Source: Campylobacter sp. RM5004
GTDB lineage: Bacteria; Campylobacterota; Campylobacteria; Campylobacterales; Campylobacteraceae
DNA length: 64,000 nucleotides
Assembly: GCF_022369455.1 (NCBI RefSeq)
Contig: NZ_CP059599.1
Span: forward strand, 1,640,409-1,704,408
Reading direction: 5' to 3'
The notes beneath the pieces are model-generated. The model was not told the origin of the DNA. It made no database searches and worked only from the letters and a program-made list of their open reading frames with translations. Below are positions 45,037 to 54,127 of this stretch, piece by piece; within the stretch, counting starts at the first letter, position 1; the number at the start of each line of letters is the position of its first letter. Both the position numbers and the translations under genes were made by a program.

Positions 45037-47239
45037 GTTTATATGCTTTTTCGTAGGTATCTTTTATTAATTTGTAACCAGTCGGATCATCTACGTGCTG
45101 CAATCTATCTGAATTTACATTAAATTTTTTACCTTGTATTACCAAACTACCTTTTAATTCCGCTCCAATTTTATCTGCGTTTAGTTGGAAGATATAATCA
45201 CTTGATTGCTTACTTTCTACTTGTAATGAATAATCGTTTGATGCTGATTTTATATTATTTATATCGTATTTTTGAGTATCATATACGCCTAAAACCGTGC
45301 CATTACTTCTTTGTATATAAGTAGCATCTCCGAAATTCTTATCAAAAGTAATTCTAAATATATCGCCAAGACCAGCATTATAAACAATATAGCTATCAAC
45401 TGATTGTTTTACAGGGTTTAATTTGATTGAACTACCCTGACCTGAATAATAAAAGTTTTTATCATCATCTGCGGCAAAATATTTTTCTTTATATTTATTA
45501 ACATGTTTATCAAATTGAGTTTTATTTAACTCATGAACGCTTTTTGAATCGCTTGAAGAAGCAAGTATGGTTTCTTTAATTAAATTAGAAAAAGAAAAAT
45601 CAGCATACTTTTTATCAGCTTCTAATTTTAATGTAGCATTTCCACTACTACCACTAGCATTAGCATTTATGTTCAAAGGACCTGAACCATCAATAGGAGA
45701 AATTGTTTTATTATTTATAGCAAATTCTTTACTCATATAATATTCTCCAGAAGCGTTTGATTCTGTATAGTATATTTTATTTGCATATTTTAAGTCTGCA
45801 TATAGTTTTTTACTACTGTAATTGTTTGCAAAATAATAAGTAATAGAAGGATTTATTAAACTTAAGCGAATTGATTCCAAACTATTGTGGTAATAAAAAT
45901 CCTTATTTACATCAACTGAACTAAAGAAATCTTTATTTTTTTCAGAAAGATACTTTTCAAATTCAACCCAATTTTTACTCAAATCAATAAAATTATTTCC
46001 TGTATCTTTTAACATTTCAAATCTATCGCCTAATATGTGTGCCTTTAATTCTTCTTTGTTTGCGCTGTAATAAAACGAACTATGTTCAGAATTTAAAACA
46101 TAATTGCTATTTCCATCAAGTTTAGAAGTCGTAGGAACTAATATAGTATGTTGAGTATTCTTAATAGCGTTTGCATTATCTGTTGTTTTTGAAATATTCA
46201 CATACTGGTTTCCGTAAATATTTATCTTTTTAAAATCAGTTGTATTAGAACCATTTGTTGTTTGAGAATAAATATTTAAATTGCCTTTTTTAACATTTAA
46301 TTCCGCAGCATCTTTTTTTATGCTTCCATCGTTTAAATTCGCATTAGATGAATAATAAAAATTTTTAGTATCTGCATGTGTGAAATATTTATCATTTATA
46401 GGTTTGCTAGGATTTATAGGAATTATAGGTTTGGTATTTCCATTTTCTTCTTTATTTTCATTATCTAATTTATTATCTAAATAATTTTCTAAATTATCTG
46501 CAATTATTTCTTCTTTTATAGTTTGTTCTTCTAATTTAATTGCATTATTAGAATTTGAATTCGGATTTTGAGCTTTAATGTCTGAGCTAAGAGTAATACT
46601 ACTTACTTTGTTTTGGCTTTGTTTTTCTTCTTTTTTCTCTTGAATTACTTCTTGTTTTTCTTGAATAATATTAGCTTTTGTTAAAGAAAAATCATTTGCT
46701 TTTAAATTTTCTATTTTAATTACTTTTGTATCTTTAAAGCTTATTTGTTTTCCTGAATTAATTAGTGAAGTTTTATTTCCTAACTTAACATCAATTGCAC
46801 CTTGTAAGCAAGCTAATTTATTTACATTAAATCCAACTTCTCCAACAAATACTGTTCCTCTAATACCAATAGTTGCTGTTTGTGCTTTTAAAGAGAAATT
46901 TTTTCTTGCAAGTTTTGAGATTTCTCCTGTAATTACTTTAAAGCTTCCTTCATCTACCACTAAATTAACTTTAGAATTTTTTCCATCTAATAAATACTGC
47001 TTTATTTCTAAGCTTGTATTTTTTCCTAAAGTTGTTACCGTGTTATCATTGAATATTATTTGTAATCTTGCGTTATTACCTGTTTTTATAATATCGCTTT
47101 CTTCTAATTCTTGATTTAATACAGCTTGTATTTCAGAACCATTTGAAATAACTACTGCATCTCCTCTAATTGCTGAGATTTTACCTATACTTGCATAGCT
47201 TAGTGTTATTACACTTAATAACAAAATGAGTTTTTTCAT
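45026..47239 (-). CDS. exported FecR-domain protein 1, variable C-terminus
   Basis: A 737-residue protein with a Sec signal peptide (~1-16) and a FecR-type beta domain (~22-150: GDAVVISNG, DNTVTTLGKNTSLEI, ATIGIRGTVF). A low-complexity Gln/Glu/Lys linker (~195-225) leads to ~500 residues of repeated modules, each with a (Y/F)F...(N/K)xFYYS signature (near residues ~285, ~450 and ~600). The first 232 residues are identical to protein 2; the rest differs. There is no membrane anchor or sigma factor, so it is not an anti-sigma regulator. With the upstream TPR/barrel protein it may be a surface or matrix protein. Confidence 0.82.
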   Translation of the reverse strand: MKKLILLLSVITLSYASIGKISAIRGDAVVISNGSEIQAVLNQELEESDIIKTGNNARLQIIFNDNTVTTLGKNTSLEIKQYLLDGKNSKVNLVVDEGSFKVITGEISKLARKNFSLKAQTATIGIRGTVFVGEVGFNVNKLACLQGAIDVKLGNKTSLINSGKQISFKDTKVIKIENLKANDFSLTKANIIQEKQEVIQEKKEEKQSQNKVSSITLSSDIKAQNPNSNSNNAIKLEEQTIKEEIIADNLENYLDNKLDNENKEENGNTKPIIPINPSKPINDKYFTHADTKNFYYSSNANLNDGSIKKDAAELNVKKGNLNIYSQTTNGSNTTDFKKINIYGNQYVNISKTTDNANAIKNTQHTILVPTTSKLDGNSNYVLNSEHSSFYYSANKEELKAHILGDRFEMLKDTGNNFIDLSKNWVEFEKYLSEKNKDFFSSVDVNKDFYYHNSLESIRLSLINPSITYYFANNYSSKKLYADLKYANKIYYTESNASGEYYMSKEFAINNKTISPIDGSGPLNINANASGSSGNATLKLEADKKYADFSFSNLIKETILASSSDSKSVHELNKTQFDKHVNKYKEKYFAADDDKNFYYSGQGSSIKLNPVKQSVDSYIVYNAGLGDIFRITFDKNFGDATYIQRSNGTVLGVYDTQKYDINNIKSASNDYSLQVESKQSSDYIFQLNADKIGAELKGSLVIQGKKFNVNSDRLQHVDDPTGYKLIKDTYEKAYKQKK
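46551..46566. repeat. dispersed motif copy in coding region at a homology breakpoint
   Basis: GAATTTGAATTCGGAT lies in FecR gene 1 at codons for NPNSNS. Identity with FecR gene 2 runs from the start codon to this point and stops here. Confidence 0.85.
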
Positions 47240-47248
47240 CTTACTTCC

Positions 47249-49456
47249 TTATTTAGTTTTTAAGTCTTTTATTAATTTGTTAATTTTGTCTTTTTCAATA
47301 GATTTCTTTAAATCATCAATTTTTACATTAATATTATCGCCATCTATATTGCTATTAATTTTTAATACCGCCTCATTTGGACTTGCTTTTAAAACTATTG
47401 AAGTTTTATCTGCGTCTTGGCTTACAATATCTACTTTATATTCGCTATCTTCAACCTTTAAACGAGGTGTTGTATTAGGACTAAACTTAGTTATATTATT
47501 ATTTTTATTATAAATTCCTAATAAATTATTCTTATCTAATTCAAAAAATATACTTCTTACATTATCTAATTTATTATAAGAAGCAAAATATGAATCGCTA
47601 GGTTTTAATTTAACATAATTTTCATTTTTTGAATAATAAAATTCTTTTGTAGGATTTACATAAAATTTTTCAAAAAATGTATTTTTATCTTTTTCCCAGC
47701 TTGATAATTTTGCATTAAATTCATCAACATTTGAAATATTAAGGCTATCTTGAATATCAGAAACACTCATAATTAAATTATTTTTATTAGCTAAATAACT
47801 TATATGTTCTTTATTAATAATTGCATCTAACTTGTAAGCATCTTTATTATCTTGAATATACGCAGGACCTACATATAATAGTTTAAATGCTTCGTATTCT
47901 AAGTCTTTCGCATCAAAATCTTTTCTTTGTAAAAAATCTTTATGAATTACAACTTGTTTTAATCCATACTCATCTCTTCCATCTTTCATATTACTTTTCT
48001 TTGAATAATAAGTTAAGGTGTGGTTTTTAAAATCTAATTTTGCTAAAGAATCATTACCTACATAATAATTTGAAAATTCTTGATTGTTTTTATTAACATT
48101 ATCTTTAAAGCTACCCCAATCATCTTTTAAAGTTGTAAAGTATTCTAAATCTGATTTTGCTAAATCATAATTAAATCCTAACAATTGCGCTTTTAATTCA
48201 TCTTTGTTAGCTTCAAAACTAGCGTAGTTAGAATTATAAACTAGATTATTTTTACCTTCTGGATTGCTTATAGAGAAGTTGTTTAAATTATAAGTTGCTT
48301 CATCAATAGTTGCAGGTCTTATACTATTATTGTTGTATCTTTGAGTGCTTATCGTATTTGATTTACCATCTAAATTATAAACATCAAATACTTTCACAGA
48401 TTTATCTGAATTTAATTCTCTATTATAAAGACTTAAGCTTATATTGTTTAAATTAAGTTCGGCTGCTGTTTTTGTATTATTTTTGTTATCTCCATAATAA
48501 TATATGCCTTTATCATTATTATCAAAGTATTTATTAAAAGCAGGGGTTAATTCAGTCCAAGAAGTTTTATCACTTGGCTTAGCAGGTGTTAATTCTATCC
48601 AAGGTGTTTCATCGTTTGTACTTTCTGTTTTGGCTGAAGTATCAATAGGTTTAGCAGGAGTTAATTCTATCCAAGGTATAGATGTTTTTTGACTTATAAG
48701 GTCTTGCACTTCTTGATTAACTTCATTTGCAATATTTATCTGCTCTTCTGTTTTTAAAGTGTTTTTAGAATTTGAATTCGGATTTTGAGCTTTAATGTCT
48801 GAGCTAAGAGTAATACTACTTACTTTGTTTTGGCTTTGTTTTTCTTCTTTTTTCTCTTGAATTACTTCTTGTTTTTCTTGAATAATATTAGCTTTTGTTA
48901 AAGAAAAATCATTTGCTTTTAAATTTTCTATTTTAATTACTTTTGTATCTTTAAAGCTTATTTGTTTTCCTGAATTAATTAGTGAAGTTTTATTTCCTAA
49001 CTTAACATCAATTGCACCTTGTAAGCAAGCTAATTTATTTACATTAAATCCAACTTCTCCAACAAATACTGTTCCTCTAATACCAATAGTTGCTGTTTGT
49101 GCTTTTAAAGAGAAATTTTTTCTTGCAAGTTTTGAGATTTCTCCTGTAATTACTTTAAAGCTTCCTTCATCTACCACTAAATTAACTTTAGAATTTTTTC
49201 CATCTAATAAATACTGCTTTATTTCTAAGCTTGTATTTTTTCCTAAAGTTGTTACCGTGTTATCATTGAATATTATTTGTAATCTTGCGTTATTACCTGT
49301 TTTTATAATATCGCTTTCTTCTAATTCTTGATTTAATACAGCTTGTATTTCAGAACCATTTGAAATAACTACTGCATCTCCTCTAATTGCTGAGATTTTA
49401 CCTATACTTGCATAGCTTAGTGTTATTACACTTAATAACAAAATGAGTTTTTTCAT
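47249..49456 (-). CDS. exported FecR-domain protein 2, variable C-terminus
   Basis: A 735-residue protein with signal peptide, FecR domain and linker identical to protein 1 for 232 residues, then different sequence. It carries three copies of a WIELTPAxP-like segment (~255-310) followed by modules similar in kind to those of protein 1 (ANKxxLxxxxxxF...W..F......YYxxN). I start it at ATG 49456, after AAAGGA; the frame is open to TTG 49471. It precedes protein 1 by 9 nt and follows the TPR/barrel gene by 57 nt. Confidence 0.82.
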   Translation of the reverse strand: MKKLILLLSVITLSYASIGKISAIRGDAVVISNGSEIQAVLNQELEESDIIKTGNNARLQIIFNDNTVTTLGKNTSLEIKQYLLDGKNSKVNLVVDEGSFKVITGEISKLARKNFSLKAQTATIGIRGTVFVGEVGFNVNKLACLQGAIDVKLGNKTSLINSGKQISFKDTKVIKIENLKANDFSLTKANIIQEKQEVIQEKKEEKQSQNKVSSITLSSDIKAQNPNSNSKNTLKTEEQINIANEVNQEVQDLISQKTSIPWIELTPAKPIDTSAKTESTNDETPWIELTPAKPSDKTSWTELTPAFNKYFDNNDKGIYYYGDNKNNTKTAAELNLNNISLSLYNRELNSDKSVKVFDVYNLDGKSNTISTQRYNNNSIRPATIDEATYNLNNFSISNPEGKNNLVYNSNYASFEANKDELKAQLLGFNYDLAKSDLEYFTTLKDDWGSFKDNVNKNNQEFSNYYVGNDSLAKLDFKNHTLTYYSKKSNMKDGRDEYGLKQVVIHKDFLQRKDFDAKDLEYEAFKLLYVGPAYIQDNKDAYKLDAIINKEHISYLANKNNLIMSVSDIQDSLNISNVDEFNAKLSSWEKDKNTFFEKFYVNPTKEFYYSKNENYVKLKPSDSYFASYNKLDNVRSIFFELDKNNLLGIYNKNNNITKFSPNTTPRLKVEDSEYKVDIVSQDADKTSIVLKASPNEAVLKINSNIDGDNINVKIDDLKKSIEKDKINKLIKDLKTK
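48541..48676 (-). repeat. WIELTPAKP peptide repeat (3 copies)
   Basis: Three ~22-bp units (48541-48562, 48582-48604, 48654-48676) encode (T/P)W(I/T)ELTPA(K/F) segments in the linker of FecR protein 2. They are absent from protein 1. Confidence 0.8.
48768..48783. repeat. dispersed motif copy in coding region at a homology breakpoint
   Basis: GAATTTGAATTCGGAT in FecR gene 2, the exact counterpart of 46551-46566. The segments 46551-47239 and 48768-49456 have equal length (689 bp) and appear identical. Confidence 0.85.
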
Positions 49457-49513
49457 AAACATTCCTTTCAAAAAATATTAACAAATTATAACATAGTTTT
49501 GAAAGGAATAAGC

Positions 49514-50818
49514 TTAAAATTTATATTTATACATTAAATTAAGAAAATAATTATCGTAAGAATTATATTCAAGTGTAGATTTTACTTTATCATATCCTAA
49601 ATCTGCTGAGAAAATATTGTGATGATCCATATTGTATTCAGCACCAAAATTAACTCTTATAGATTTATCATTTCTTTGATTAGTAAAAATTGTTTCTTTA
49701 TATTTACTAGCAGAATAACCTAAACTTGCCTTTAACATAACTTGTTTATTTAGCATATAAATAATACCTGAAGTAATAGAATATTCTTTATAATTATTTG
49801 TACTTTCTTTTACTCTACTAGTTTGCTCAATATCATAAGCCATTTTTAAATAAACCATACTTCTTTGAGATATTAATCTACTCATTGCATAAATACTATG
49901 ATGGTTCGAATCGTTTTCTTTATGTTCTTCATTTAAATAATTATTATGATTAATAGTATAACCAAGTCCTAAAGATATTCCATTTTCCATATAATAATCG
50001 CCAGAAACATCGGCTGTAAAAGTATTTAAATATCTTTTATGCTTTAAAACTATGTAATCATAAGATAATAAAATATTTAGTTTAAATTGTCTTGAAATGT
50101 CAAATCCATTATTAATAGATGCAGTAAATACGCTTAAATTTTGAAAATCTTCTTCAATAGGTTTTATATAATATTTATTATAAAAATTAGCATTTATATC
50201 ATAGTCATAAACATCATTTACTTGCTTTTTATAACCTGCATTTAGATTAGCTAATACACTGCTAGCAGGTTCATGCTTTGCACCACTTATAGGAAATTTA
50301 ATCCCTAGTTGTGGTATAGGCAAATAGCTATCTTTTAGATTTTGTTTTTTTGGATTACTATCATATCCATATCCTACGCTTACACTTGCGTATGGTGTGT
50401 TTATTTGAGCTTTTGATTTTTCTTGTTTTTTAATACCTTTTAGCATATTAGAAACAAGAATTTTTTCTTCTTTTCTTAATCTTTCATCATCTTTTAAGCT
50501 CTCAAGCTCAAGTTTTAATAATTCATAATTTCCACTTTTTTGATAAATAATTGCACTTTGTAATCTTGCATCAACATTATTTTCATCAAGAACTAATACC
50601 CTATCAAAAGCAGCAAGTGCTTCATCATACATACCTAATTTAAAGGCACTTTTACCCATCATTAAATTAAGGTCTATATCAGCACAAGAGTTTTTACAAA
50701 TATCTGATGAAATTTCATAAGCTCTTTTGTAATTATTATTTTGATAGTTACTTTGCAAGTCTGTGTAAGCATTATTAGCAAATAGACTAAGCGGTAATAA
50801 AATTGCCAATTTTTTCAT
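49514..50818 (-). CDS. TPR + outer-membrane beta-barrel protein (Slam-like build)
   Basis: A 434-residue protein with a signal peptide (~1-14), TPR-type helices (~20-125; GMYDEALAAFDRVLVLDENNVDARL) and a C-terminal barrel (~150-434) ending YKYKF. N-terminal TPR plus a ~14-strand barrel is the layout of Slam-type surface-protein translocators, but the similarity is architectural, not proven. The start at ATG 50818 is chosen over 50845, which lies inside phnA. It is first before the two FecR proteins, which suggests it places them on the surface. Confidence 0.75.
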   Translation of the reverse strand: MKKLAILLPLSLFANNAYTDLQSNYQNNNYKRAYEISSDICKNSCADIDLNLMMGKSAFKLGMYDEALAAFDRVLVLDENNVDARLQSAIIYQKSGNYELLKLELESLKDDERLRKEEKILVSNMLKGIKKQEKSKAQINTPYASVSVGYGYDSNPKKQNLKDSYLPIPQLGIKFPISGAKHEPASSVLANLNAGYKKQVNDVYDYDINANFYNKYYIKPIEEDFQNLSVFTASINNGFDISRQFKLNILLSYDYIVLKHKRYLNTFTADVSGDYYMENGISLGLGYTINHNNYLNEEHKENDSNHHSIYAMSRLISQRSMVYLKMAYDIEQTSRVKESTNNYKEYSITSGIIYMLNKQVMLKASLGYSASKYKETIFTNQRNDKSIRVNFGAEYNMDHHNIFSADLGYDKVKSTLEYNSYDNYFLNLMYKYKF

Positions 50819-50823
50819 AAATA

Positions 50824-51033
50824 TTATGCCTTTTTTAAAAAACAAGTTTTTAAAACTATAACCCCATGCTTATCTACTTTAGCTTCTATTTCGTCATCGT
50901 TTGAAGTAAGTTTAATATTTTTAACACTAGTCCCTCTTTTGATTGTTAAAGAACTACCTTTTACTTTCAAATCCTTTATAACGCTAACATTATCTCCTGC
51001 TTGTAATTCGTTTCCGTTTGCGTCTCTTGGCAT
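50824..51033 (-). CDS. phnA: PhnA/YjdM-like small protein
   Basis: A 69-residue protein of the PhnA C-terminal domain family (PRDANGNELQAGDNVSVIKDL near the start, shown in part; IKGxxVKNI-like core; HGVIVLKTCFLKKA end). It lacks the N-terminal zinc ribbon of longer homologues. The frame continues upstream through the tRNA gene, so the true start is ATG 51033, with AAAGGAAAC upstream. Despite the historical name, a phosphonate role is not established. Confidence 0.8.
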   Translation of the reverse strand: MPRDANGNELQAGDNVSVIKDLKVKGSSLTIKRGTSVKNIKLTSNDDEIEAKVDKHGVIVLKTCFLKKA

Positions 51034-51054
51034 ATTGTTTCCTTTATATTGTAG

Positions 51055-51141
51055 TGGTGCCCAAGGTCGGACTCGAACCGACACAGGATTGCTCCTACTA
51101 GATTTTGAGTCTAGCGCGTCTACCAGTTTCACCACTTGGGC
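51055..51141 (-). tRNA. tRNA-Leu (anticodon CAA)
   Basis: An 87-nt class II tRNA with encoded CCA. Acceptor arms GCCCAAG and CTTGGGC pair, the anticodon stem CTAGA/TCTAG encloses CTCAAAA (anticodon CAA, reading UUG), a long variable arm follows, and the T-loop is GGTTCGAGTCC. Confidence 0.97.
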
Positions 51142-51225
51142 TAAAAATGAGTATCATAATAAAATATGCTTATATTAAAATAAAATTACTATTATTTTAA
51201 TATTTTTTATATTAAAAATATTGTA

Positions 51226-51243
51226 GAATTTGAATTAGGATTT
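51226..51243 (+). repeat. dispersed motif, single arm
   Basis: GAATTTGAATTAGGATTT downstream of the chemoreceptor gene, without an inverted partner. Confidence 0.8.
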
Positions 51244-51272
51244 TAAGCCTAGCAAAAAGCTAGACTTAATTA

Positions 51273-52364
51273 TTATTTCTTTAAAAATTCACCTAATAAA
51301 TGTCTAAAAATCATAAATAAATCAAGGCTTGATTTTTCAGCATTTTTGTAAAGCTCAATAATTTCTTTACTATTGCTTGCAAGTTGTCCATGTGAAATTT
51401 GCTCAAGTGCTTGATTAATACTTTCATGAACTTCTTTATGTGGTGTTTCAATCTTAGAATATAAAGGAATGTGTCCAAACATTTCTTTACCTTCATTTTG
51501 ATACCACTTACCTAAACGACAACTAAAATGATCGCTTAATTTAGTTGGATTTTCGCCTAGTGCATTTGCATATCCATTTGCTTTAAATAAGATATGGTCA
51601 AGCTTTACTAATGATGTAAATACTTCATATTTAATTGCACTACCATTAAATTTAATATCTTGTGAAATATGAACTAATTTATCAAATTGCTCTGAAAATG
51701 TTCCTATATGTGCATTAGAATCTTGTGAAATTTGTTCTACTTGTTCGCTCTGAGTAAACATTTCATTAGCATTTTGCTTTAATAAATTAATATTCATTTC
51801 TACTTCAGCTGTTGCTTTTTGTGTTTTTTCAGCTAATTTTCTAACTTCATCAGCAACCACAGCAAATCCTCTACCATGCTCACCCGCACGAGCTGCCTCA
51901 ATAGCTGCATTTAAAGCTAATAAATTTGTTTGATCTGATACATCTTTAATTAAATTAATAACATTTGTTATTTCATCAACACTTCTATGAAGGTTTTGTG
52001 CTGTATCACGAGATTTACTTGATGATTCCGTAATTTGCTCAAGGGAAGTAATGATATTTTCTGAAACTTTTTTAAGATTTATTATCATATCAACACAATC
52101 TGTTGAAAGAGTTTCAATTTCTTTAGCTCTTGATAAATCACCTTCAATATCTTTTTGAACGAAAGATACGCTTTCTTTCATGCCTTTTACCATTATGTCA
52201 AATAAAGAAAATTTAACCTTTTCTTCTTCTTCATAAGTTTGTTTCGCAGTAATTTCAGCTTTTAAGCTCGCAATTTCTGCTTCTAGTCTTTCCCTTTCTG
52301 CAAGAGCTTTTTTAAGTTTATCTTGCAGTTCTAATTCGTGGGAATTATCTTTGTTAAAAAACAT
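51273..52364 (-). CDS. cytoplasmic chemoreceptor with C-terminal CZB domain
   Basis: A 363-residue soluble methyl-accepting protein: a coiled coil (~8-45), the MCP signalling tip ([31 protein letters not shown], shown in part: residues ~150-180), then a CZB zinc domain (LDHILFK; CRLGKWY; GHIPLYS; PHKEVH provide His/Cys/His/His). The layout equals TlpD of H. pylori, a cytoplasmic receptor for oxidative or metal stress. It is followed upstream by a DUF465 gene, the order I recall for Cj0448c-Cj0449c. Confidence 0.92.
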   Translation of the reverse strand: MFFNKDNSHELELQDKLKKALAERERLEAEIASLKAEITAKQTYEEEEKVKFSLFDIMVKGMKESVSFVQKDIEGDLSRAKEIETLSTDCVDMIINLKKVSENIITSLEQITESSSKSRDTAQNLHRSVDEITNVINLIKDVSDQTNLLALNAAIEAARAGEHGRGFAVVADEVRKLAEKTQKATAEVEMNINLLKQNANEMFTQSEQVEQISQDSNAHIGTFSEQFDKLVHISQDIKFNGSAIKYEVFTSLVKLDHILFKANGYANALGENPTKLSDHFSCRLGKWYQNEGKEMFGHIPLYSKIETPHKEVHESINQALEQISHGQLASNSKEIIELYKNAEKSSLDLFMIFRHLLGEFLKK

Positions 52365-52381
52365 TAATACCCCTTTCTAAA

Positions 52382-52603
52382 TTATGCTTTATTTTTGATT
52401 GAATTTAAGTAATTATTTAAATCATCTTTTAATTTTAATTTTTCCTTTTTCATTCTAGCAATTTCTAAATCATCTAAATGAACTCTGCCTTCTTCTGCAT
52501 CTTTGATTTTGTGATCTAAATCATTATGTGCTTCAAATAATCTGTCAAAATGTGCATCTTTACCTTTTAAAGATGTAATTAATTCTCTATGTTCATGTAA
52601 CAT
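52382..52603 (-). CDS. DUF465/YdcH-family protein
   Basis: A 73-residue helical hairpin protein with the family pattern HxxFDRLFEAHNDLDHKI...RMKKEKLKLKDDL. Function unknown. It lies 17 nt upstream of the chemoreceptor gene, so probably the same transcript. Confidence 0.85.
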   Translation of the reverse strand: MLHEHRELITSLKGKDAHFDRLFEAHNDLDHKIKDAEEGRVHLDDLEIARMKKEKLKLKDDLNNYLNSIKNKA

Positions 52604-52673
52604 GATTGCTCCTTAGTGATAATTTTCACGCAATTTTAACTAAAATAAATTACAAATTGATAACACTTATAGT

Positions 52674-53798
52674 TTATTTTAAATTATCTGGACTTTGCTT
52701 ATTTTTAATGATTTTTTTTACTTCTTTTATACTTTCAGGAGTTCCTATTAGTAATAATTTTGTCCCCGTTCCAATCATCGCATCACCCTTTGGCATAGGC
52801 AAAAAATTATTATTAGCATCTTTAATACCTATTACGCTAACATTTGCAAGCTGTCTAAAAGCAACATCTTTTAATCTTCTAAATCTTACCCAGCTTTCAT
52901 CAGGAACTTTTACTTCTTCAATATCAATACTTTGATCTCTTGTATATAAATATTGCTCTAATAGATTTTCCATCTCAGGTCTTACACTTACTACACTAAG
53001 TCTTTGTGCTGCTAATTTTGTAGCTAAAACAACGGTATTTGCGCCTAGTTTTTTAAGTCTTGCAGCATCGTGCTCGGAATTTGAAATCGTAATTATAGAA
53101 TAAGGACTAATTCTTTTTATATCTTTTTCATACAATCTTGCGCTTGCAATTATTGCTATATTATCGGCTGAATTTGGGCTAAGCGATATAATTCCTTTTG
53201 CGCTTGAAAGATGAGTTTTTAAAAATGCTAAATCACTATGTGGAGGACATTTTACATAAAATGGATACTTATTGTCTTCTGCAATTTTCTCAAAATCAGG
53301 TATATCATCAACCACTACAAAAGGTGTGTAAGTTTGTTTAAATTGTTTTGCCAATTCTTGAGTGAATTCATTGTGATAACATATAACATAATGATTTTTA
53401 AGCCTTGCGATTTTATAAAGCATTCTTTTTTCCTTAATTAATCTTGTTAATTCGCCCTTTTTTAAAACTTCAATCACAATACCGATTGAAAAGGTAAAAG
53501 TAACAAAACCGAGTAATACATAACAAATTGTAAAAAATCTTCCTGCCGGAGTTATTTCAGCTACTTCAGTATAACCTAGAGTTGTAAAAGTCATTCCCGC
53601 TTGATAAATACCATCAAGCAAAGAAAAATTGCTAGTAATCATATACCCAATCGCCCCTAATAGCATCATAATAACAACAGCTATTAAAGGAAGGCGAAAA
53701 GGTCTTAATTGTTCGTAAAGTTCAGTATTTACATCTACTTCGGGCTTTCCACTTTCAGCCCAACCAAGTAATTTACTTAGCTTTTTAAAAAAGCTCAT
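52674..53798 (-). CDS. RCK-gated potassium channel with unusual filter
   Basis: A 374-residue protein: two membrane helices (~35-57 and ~85-108) with a pore loop, then a RCK_N domain (NHYVICYHNEF, ~133) and RCK_C (~290-365). The selectivity filter reads TTLGYTEV where K+ channels normally have T(V/I)GYGD. The N-terminal RCK nucleotide motif is also atypical (CYHNEF for GxGxxG). It resembles HpKchA of H. pylori in build. It sits between DUF465 and rpmB, where C. jejuni, as I recall, has no gene. Confidence 0.85.
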   Translation of the reverse strand: MSFFKKLSKLLGWAESGKPEVDVNTELYEQLRPFRLPLIAVVIMMLLGAIGYMITSNFSLLDGIYQAGMTFTTLGYTEVAEITPAGRFFTICYVLLGFVTFTFSIGIVIEVLKKGELTRLIKEKRMLYKIARLKNHYVICYHNEFTQELAKQFKQTYTPFVVVDDIPDFEKIAEDNKYPFYVKCPPHSDLAFLKTHLSSAKGIISLSPNSADNIAIIASARLYEKDIKRISPYSIITISNSEHDAARLKKLGANTVVLATKLAAQRLSVVSVRPEMENLLEQYLYTRDQSIDIEEVKVPDESWVRFRRLKDVAFRQLANVSVIGIKDANNNFLPMPKGDAMIGTGTKLLLIGTPESIKEVKKIIKNKQSPDNLK

Positions 53799-53813
53799 AA
53801 AATTTCTTTAAAA

Positions 53814-54008
53814 TTAGTTAGCTCTTCTTTTTTTAAGTGTGCGTAATGTAGAAGCTGCAACTCTAATTTTTTTAGTTGTGCCATCACCTAAATCTATACG
53901 AATTGTGCGTAAGTTAGGTAAAAATCTTCTTTTTGTCTTGTTGTTAGCGTGGCTAACATTATTTCCTACCATAGGACCTTTACCTGTTAATTGACAAAAT
54001 TTTGACAT
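53814..54008 (-). CDS. rpmB: 50S ribosomal protein L28
   Basis: A 64-residue basic protein with the L28 signature [19 protein letters not shown] near the start (residues ~9-27) and LRTIRI...[12 protein letters not shown]. Fifteen nt upstream of the channel gene on the same strand. Confidence 0.97.
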   Translation of the reverse strand: MSKFCQLTGKGPMVGNNVSHANNKTKRRFLPNLRTIRIDLGDGTTKKIRVAASTLRTLKKRRAN

Positions 54009-54127
54009 TGTAAATCCTTTTTTTGTATTCTTTTAAAAATTAAAAGCATTAATGATAGCATCTTAAGCTTAATTTTTTTTTTAAGTTTTAATGATATTCT
54101 ATAAAAAATATTTTTCAAGGAATAAAA

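Noticed and set aside
45026-49456. FecR proteins as TonB/anti-sigma regulators
   Set aside because: They carry signal peptides, have no inner-membrane span, and no sigma factor or TonB receptor gene is adjacent.
50824-51135. 103-residue frame covering the PhnA-like gene and reaching into the tRNA region
   Set aside because: The first 34 codons read through tRNA-Leu. The PhnA domain begins at ATG 51033, which has its own ribosome site.
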